Below are positions 8,662 to 11,601 of a DNA stretch of 11,601 nucleotides, one piece after another (within the stretch, counting starts at the first letter, position 1; every line of letters starts with the position of its first letter). A program made the position numbers and the translations under genes. The notes beneath the pieces were generated by a model. The model was given only the letters and a program-made list of their open reading frames with translations. It searched no databases and was not told the DNA's origin. The stretch is from Scenedesmus sp. ARA3 (Eukaryota > Chlorophyta > Chlorophyceae > Sphaeropleales > Scenedesmaceae). The stretch covers positions 1-11,601 of the forward strand of contig RWJK01000700.1 of NCBI GenBank assembly GCA_004335835.1. The letters run 5' to 3'.

Positions 8662-9293
8662 GAAGCAGAAGCAGTGGCGGCAGCAGCAGCAGCAGGTCCA
8701 GAGGTAGGGGCAGGAGGCGAAGCAGACATTTGCACAGAATAAGCCGCAGCCACAGCCGCAGCCGCAGCCGCAGCCGCAGCCGCAGCCGCAGCCGCAGCCG
8801 CAGCCGCAGCCTGGGCATTCGCAGCCGCAGCCGCAGCCAGGGCAGGTCCAAAGGCAGGGGCGGCCGCAGCCGTAGCCGCAGCCGCAGCCGTAGCCGCAGC
8901 AGCAGCCGCAGCAGCAGCCGCAGCTCGGGCAGGGGCAGGGTCATGCATGCTGCTTGTAGCCCGTCCTATAGCCCTTCCTACAGGGGACGCAGCAGCGGCA
9001 GCAGGAGCAGGAGCAGGAGCAGGATGCGTACGGCCGTTGCCGCCTGTGCTGTACTGGCAGGATTGACTGCATCGCAGGAGCTGGTGCTAGAGCAGGCAGT
9101 TACACGTCATGCTCGCGTGTTGCGGCCGGAGCATTTCACACCACGCGTGACACAGCTGTTGGCTACTATGGATGGGGCATCCTTGGATTCTGCGCTGCAT
9201 CATTTGTGGGACATGCCTCCCAGGAAGATGGCAAACGTACGCAACATGCCTGCGTACCTGTTCGCTTTCTTCTCAAAGATATCAGACTGGTAG
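6010..9293 (+). CDS. WW-domain / Arg-Ser-rich protein, probable splicing-associated factor
   Basis: Three exons, 6010-6444, 6897-7265 and 7671-9293, join in phase 0 with GT-AG introns to give about 808 residues. Residues 41-67 form a WW domain (W42, F52-Y53, W63, then LPP) with the LTKKSTW core seen in PRP40/FBP11-type domains, which bind proline-rich splicing proteins. A Q-rich tract follows, then an Ala-rich exon 2 and a Gln/Leu stretch at the start of exon 3 that may form a coiled coil. Further poly-Q tracts lead to an RS domain at about 565-720, partly perfect Arg-Ser dipeptides, typical of nuclear-speckle factors. The C-terminal 70 residues end in NVRNMPAYLFAFFSKI, which resembles the hnRNP Q/R acidic domain where a Val-x-Asn-x-Ser-Ala-Phe-Leu pattern is usual. 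No RRM or FF domain is visible. The third exon could be a separate gene starting at 7542, but matching phase and good splice sites favour one gene. Confidence 0.75.
6552..6771 (+). repeat. Three tandem copies of a 73-base unit in the first intron of the WW/RS gene
   Basis: Units start at AGCAGAGATAG at 6552, 6626 and 6699, and each contains GTCCTTTCCTTGTGTTGCAT. Units 2 and 3 are closest to each other. The array lies wholly inside the intron and does not include an exon boundary, unlike the repeats in the other two genes. Confidence 0.9.
8259..8660 (+). repeat. Cluster of CAG trinucleotide tracts inside an exon
   Basis: Several CAG runs (about 8259-8321, 8364-8394, 8490-8521 and 8609-8660) occur in one exon. 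The first three are read as Gln; the last is read one base later as Ser (AGC). They are typical slippage-prone tracts, so length is likely to vary between strains. Confidence 0.9.
8755..8930 (+). repeat. CCGCAG hexamer array encoding the Arg-Ser repeat
   Basis: A nearly perfect run of nine hexamers at 8755-8810 encodes alternating Arg and Ser (CGC AGC). Shorter interrupted arrays follow at about 8821-8840 and 8866-8930. Tandem expansion of one hexamer, rather than codon-by-codon change, appears to have built the RS domain. Confidence 0.9.
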
Positions 9294-9365
9294 CTTGGCA
9301 GCCAAGCCAAGCTGTCACAGCCTGACACGGTGTGTGAGGTAGCTATGCACTGCACATATTGGTGA
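9294..9365 (+). other. Short 3' untranslated segment with a hairpin at the stop codon
   Basis: AGCTTGG (9292-9298) and CCAAGCT (9307-9313) form a perfect 7-base inverted repeat with an 8-base loop, starting on the last two bases of the TAG stop. It may be chance. Confidence 0.4.
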
Positions 9366-9570
9366 TGGCATGCAGGGAGTTACTGTAGTGTGCATTGCGT
9401 ACATACTGATTCAGGGGTAGGTTTCAGGGTTAAGGCAGTGGCATATGTGAAGACAGGTTGACGGGAAAGTTGCAGTCACTGAGTGGCAGCAATTGCTGTA
9501 GTTGTGCAGCTTGTGCATTGCTGTTTGAAGGGTCTGGGGCAGTGTGCCAGGTGGCGAACACCGAAAGGTG
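9366..9570 (+). repeat. Dispersed repeat, copy B
   Basis: Second copy of the repeat at 5114-5306, beginning 73 bases after the WW/RS stop codon and therefore probably inside its 3' untranslated region. The two-hairpin block is intact: GGCA-GTG-TGCC at 9538-9548 and GGTG-GCGAA-CACC at 9550-9562. A TGTAA signal follows six bases after the repeat. Confidence 0.85.
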
Positions 9571-9575
9571 ACTGC

Positions 9576-9580
9576 TGTAA
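9576..9580 (+). terminator. TGTAA poly(A) signal of the WW/RS gene
   Basis: TGTAA is the usual chlorophyte polyadenylation signal. It is the first one after the stop codon at 9293, giving a 3' untranslated region of about 300 bases. The match is only five bases, so this is moderate evidence. Confidence 0.5.
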
Positions 9581-9868
9581 AAGAGACGGAGTCATAGGGC
9601 TCCAGGATATGTGGCTCCTAATTGTTGTGGCAAGGCGGAAGGCAGAAGGGCGGTCAGGTGTCATGTACTGCACAGCACTCTGTACTGCAAGTGCGCACCG
9701 ATTTCTTTATTATGTTATTATTATGTTAAACGTGCGGGTGTTGATTGATGTTGCACAGCTAAGATAATCTTGCGAGTGCTTGGGAAAAACGAACGTAGCA
9801 AGCACAGCAGACACCACTGACTCGGCTGTCAACAAAAGCATCCACAGCAACGAGAGCAGCCTGGCAAC
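9581..9868 (+). promoter_or_regulatory. Intergenic promoter region and 5' leader of the OTUD6-like gene
   Basis: About 290 bases separate the TGTAA from the next start codon. A T/A-rich stretch (TTTATTATGTTATTATTATG, about 9703-9725) is the only clear departure from local composition. The last 100 bases are A- and C-rich, like a 5' leader, and lead to CAACATGGGAC. No canonical promoter box is certain. Confidence 0.4.
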
Positions 9869-11419
9869 ATGGGACGCAAAGGCATGAAAGGATTCTTGAA
9901 ATCCGCCGCGAGGCCGTCGAGTAAACCTGATGAGGCAGACACAGCAGAGGAGCAGGCTGCACCAGCAGAAGCAGCAGCAGCAGGCAGCAAGGGTGGCAGT
10001 AGCAACAGCAGTAGCCAACCAAAGGCTGCTGAGCCAAGCAGCACGCCAACAGCAGATTCAGACGGAGAGGAGGAAGGCGGAAAGGAGACACGAAGCAAGA
10101 TGCTGCAGCGGCATAAGCGGGTGAGCCAGGTTTGGCAACAGTGGATGCAGTTGTGCTGGTTCTGTTCTGTTCTTGTTGTTCAGCAGGACCCTCACTTTAA
10201 GAATGGTAGCAGTCGTGATGGTTTCATCATCATCATCATGTTGTAGACATAAAGATTGCATCAGTTGCATGCCAGCAGGTCATTAAATCATCCACTGTTG
10301 TACGTGCCGCATGCAGCAGCTTGACCACCCTCGTTTAGATGCTGAGGCAGCGATGGTTGCACGCAAGCCCCTGCACACAAAGCCTCTTCAACATTCAGCC
10401 AATGTGTTCTGCAACAGCCCAGCAGTTGCAGCCGTGCTGTCTTGACAACTGATTGGGTGTTGAATTTGCAGGAGCTGCTAGCACACAAGAAGGCAGTGCA
10501 GCGCATGGGCAAGAAAAGCAAGGTGGGTGCAGCAGCAGCGCCTTGAACCCTATGCCCTTCCCTGAACTGCTGCATGTGGCACTTACAGCACTTGAAGCAT
10601 GAACATGTTGTGGGCCGTTCTGTATATTCATCTTGCAAAGCTATTGCAGGCAAAGAGCAGTCAGTGGCAGTGGTAGCGCGCTATCAAAGTACCTGTGCAG
10701 CTACCATTCGATCTTGGAACAGCTGCAGCGCACAGCATAGCAGACAGTGTTGCAGGCTGCGACTGCAGCCACATACGCTGCCACACAGAGACAAATGTTA
10801 TGCTTGTCCTTACTTGCCGCAGCAGGCTGTCACAGCTGATCAAGTACAGTAGCAGCAAAACATAACAGCGCTTTGGTGTGTGCTGCACGCAAAGCAGCAC
10901 AGCACGCATGACTGGGCCCCGAGCTGCTCTTGCTGCTGTTGTGAACCGCTGCTCTCCCTGCAAGACTAGCTTGCAAATCTAGATGCAGCAGCGCGGCACA
11001 TTGCATCATGCCGGACTATTTTTGCCTGCTGCAGCAACTGCTGTGCTGCGCTGCTGTCCCTTGCAGGACGAGCTTGCAAAGCTGGATGCAGCAGCACGGC
11101 ACAAGCATGATGCCCACTTGCTTGCCGCAACAACTGCTGTGCTGCGCTGCTGCCTCGCTCTACTTGCTGCTCTCTCTTGCAGGACGAGCTTGCAAAGTTA
11201 GATGCAGAGATAGAGGCGCGGCATGCACAGGAGCTGCAGCAGTTTGATGCAGCAGCAGCAGCAGCAGCAGCAGCGCCTGCTGCTGCCACAGCAGCCGGCA
11301 AGCAGGCTGCTGCTCCTGCTAACGGGTCTGCTGCTGCTGCTGACAAGGCCAGCAAGTATCTGGTGGACCTTGACTTGGGGGATGAGGAGGGGGAGGAAGC
11401 TGGAGAGCAGAAGGGCAAG
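9869..11419 (+). CDS. OTUD6-like OTU deubiquitinase, N-terminal part (3'-partial)
   Basis: Proteins of the OTUD6 family are cysteine proteases that remove ubiquitin; the catalytic OTU domain is C-terminal and would lie beyond this window. Exons 9869-10120, 10472-10522 and 11183-11419 join in phase 0 to give 180 residues, and a donor at 11420 shows that the gene continues. Recognition rests on the charged helix: KMLQRHKR, ELLAHKKAVQRMGKKSK, then DELAKLDAEIEARHAQEL. This follows the order and spacing of the OTUD6 N-terminal coiled coil, where RH(R/K), a Lys-rich loop and L-x-x-EME-x-(R/K)H-x-x-EL are usual. The helix seems about ten residues shorter than in animal homologues, so a small exon may have been missed. 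The N-terminus (MGRKGMKGFLKSA) is basic; an Ala/Ser/Glu linker and a poly-Ala run follow. The acidic tail DLDLGDEEGEEAGEQ precedes the donor. The second and third exons are separated by decoy copies. Confidence 0.72.
10121..10471 (+). other. First intron of the OTUD6-like gene
   Basis: Bounded by CGG-GTGAGC and TTTGCAG-GAG. It holds a short ATC microsatellite (about 10225-10239). The sequence near 10315-10350 weakly resembles the start of the third exon, but too weakly to be called a copy. Confidence 0.6.
10964..11217 (+). repeat. Three tandem copies of the third OTUD6-like exon start
   Basis: The exon start GACGAGCTTGCAAAG-TAGATGCAG occurs at 10964 (degraded), 11067 and 11183 (taken as real), spacing 103 and 116. 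The units include the preceding intron end (CAACTGCTGTGCTGCGCTGCTG). The first copy's acceptor is lost (CTGCAAG); the second keeps TTGCAG and reads DELAKLDAAARHKHDAHLL in the right phase. After about 35 bases the copies leave the exon sequence and return to intron, so they have an acceptor but no obvious donor. Confidence 0.87.
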
Positions 11420-11601
11420 GTGGGCAGGAGTCAAGTTTCACTAGTTTTCTGCGCTATGAGTAAGGTTGTGTGCTGTGCGTACTGTTGTCTGCTGTGCGTC
11501 AAATGGTGTACTGCGTGTAAGGTTTCATTGCTTTTGCTGTTGAGTTGTTGCTGACAAGGCCAGCAAGTATGCGCTGGACCTGGACTTGGGGGATGAGGAG
11601 G
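11340..11601 (+). repeat. Duplicated 3' part of the third OTUD6-like exon, cut by the window end
   Basis: Bases 11340-11390 and 11551-11601 match with 4 differences in 51, 211 bases apart. The first reads ADKASKYLVDLDLGDEE and ends at a donor; the second reads ADKASKYALDLDLGDEE and runs off the window. No acceptor precedes the second copy closely, so I take it as intronic, but which copy is expressed cannot be settled here. Confidence 0.85.

Noticed and set aside
8340..8948. Minus-strand poly-Ala and Leu/Arg-rich frames
   Set aside because: They are antisense shadows of the Gln and Arg-Ser repeats.

Overview
The window is nuclear DNA of a eukaryote, most likely a chlorophyte green alga. The signs are GT-AG introns of 230-660 bases, 3' splice sites almost always written TGCAG, C- or G-ending codons, long CAG-type triplet runs inside exons, and a TGTAA poly(A) signal of the chlorophyte kind. 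The family or genus cannot be fixed from the sequence; the CAG richness would fit Sphaeropleales, but this is a guess. All three genes lie on the + strand.

Layout. (1) Bases 186-4113 hold the 3' part of a SET-domain protein methyltransferase gene. It is rebuilt here as seven exons whose phases all agree and which encode 404 residues to a stop; the 5' end lies outside the window. (2) Bases 4114-6009 hold no convincing gene, but contain a degenerate tandem repeat and copy A of a dispersed repeat. (3) Bases 6010-9293 hold a three-exon gene of about 808 codons: a PRP40-like WW domain, Q-rich and A-rich tracts, a long Arg-Ser domain, and a C-terminal segment resembling the hnRNP Q/R acidic domain. 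It is probably a nuclear splicing-associated protein. (4) Bases 9294-9868 hold copy B of the dispersed repeat, a TGTAA signal and the next promoter. (5) From 9869 to the right edge lies the N-terminal part of an OTUD6-like deubiquitinase gene; its catalytic OTU domain would lie beyond the window.

The main discovery candidate is in the introns. In the SET gene and again in the OTUD6-like gene, the ends of exons have been copied into the adjacent intron, each copy including the splice junction itself. Copies of exon 5' ends sit upstream with their acceptor, and copies of exon 3' ends sit downstream with their donor. Repeat distances are about 100-140 bases or roughly twice that. Several copies keep usable splice signals and an open frame, and their differences from the true exons are concentrated at third codon positions. 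Others carry a single clean lesion (a nonsense codon, a 1-base deletion or a lost splice site). This looks like recurrent splice-junction-anchored duplication producing decoy or former alternative exons. No transcript data are available here, so all exon boundaries are inferred from frame, phase and protein motifs.

No operon-like or pathway link between the three genes is visible. They are neighbours with separate nuclear roles: chromatin methylation, RNA processing and ubiquitin editing.
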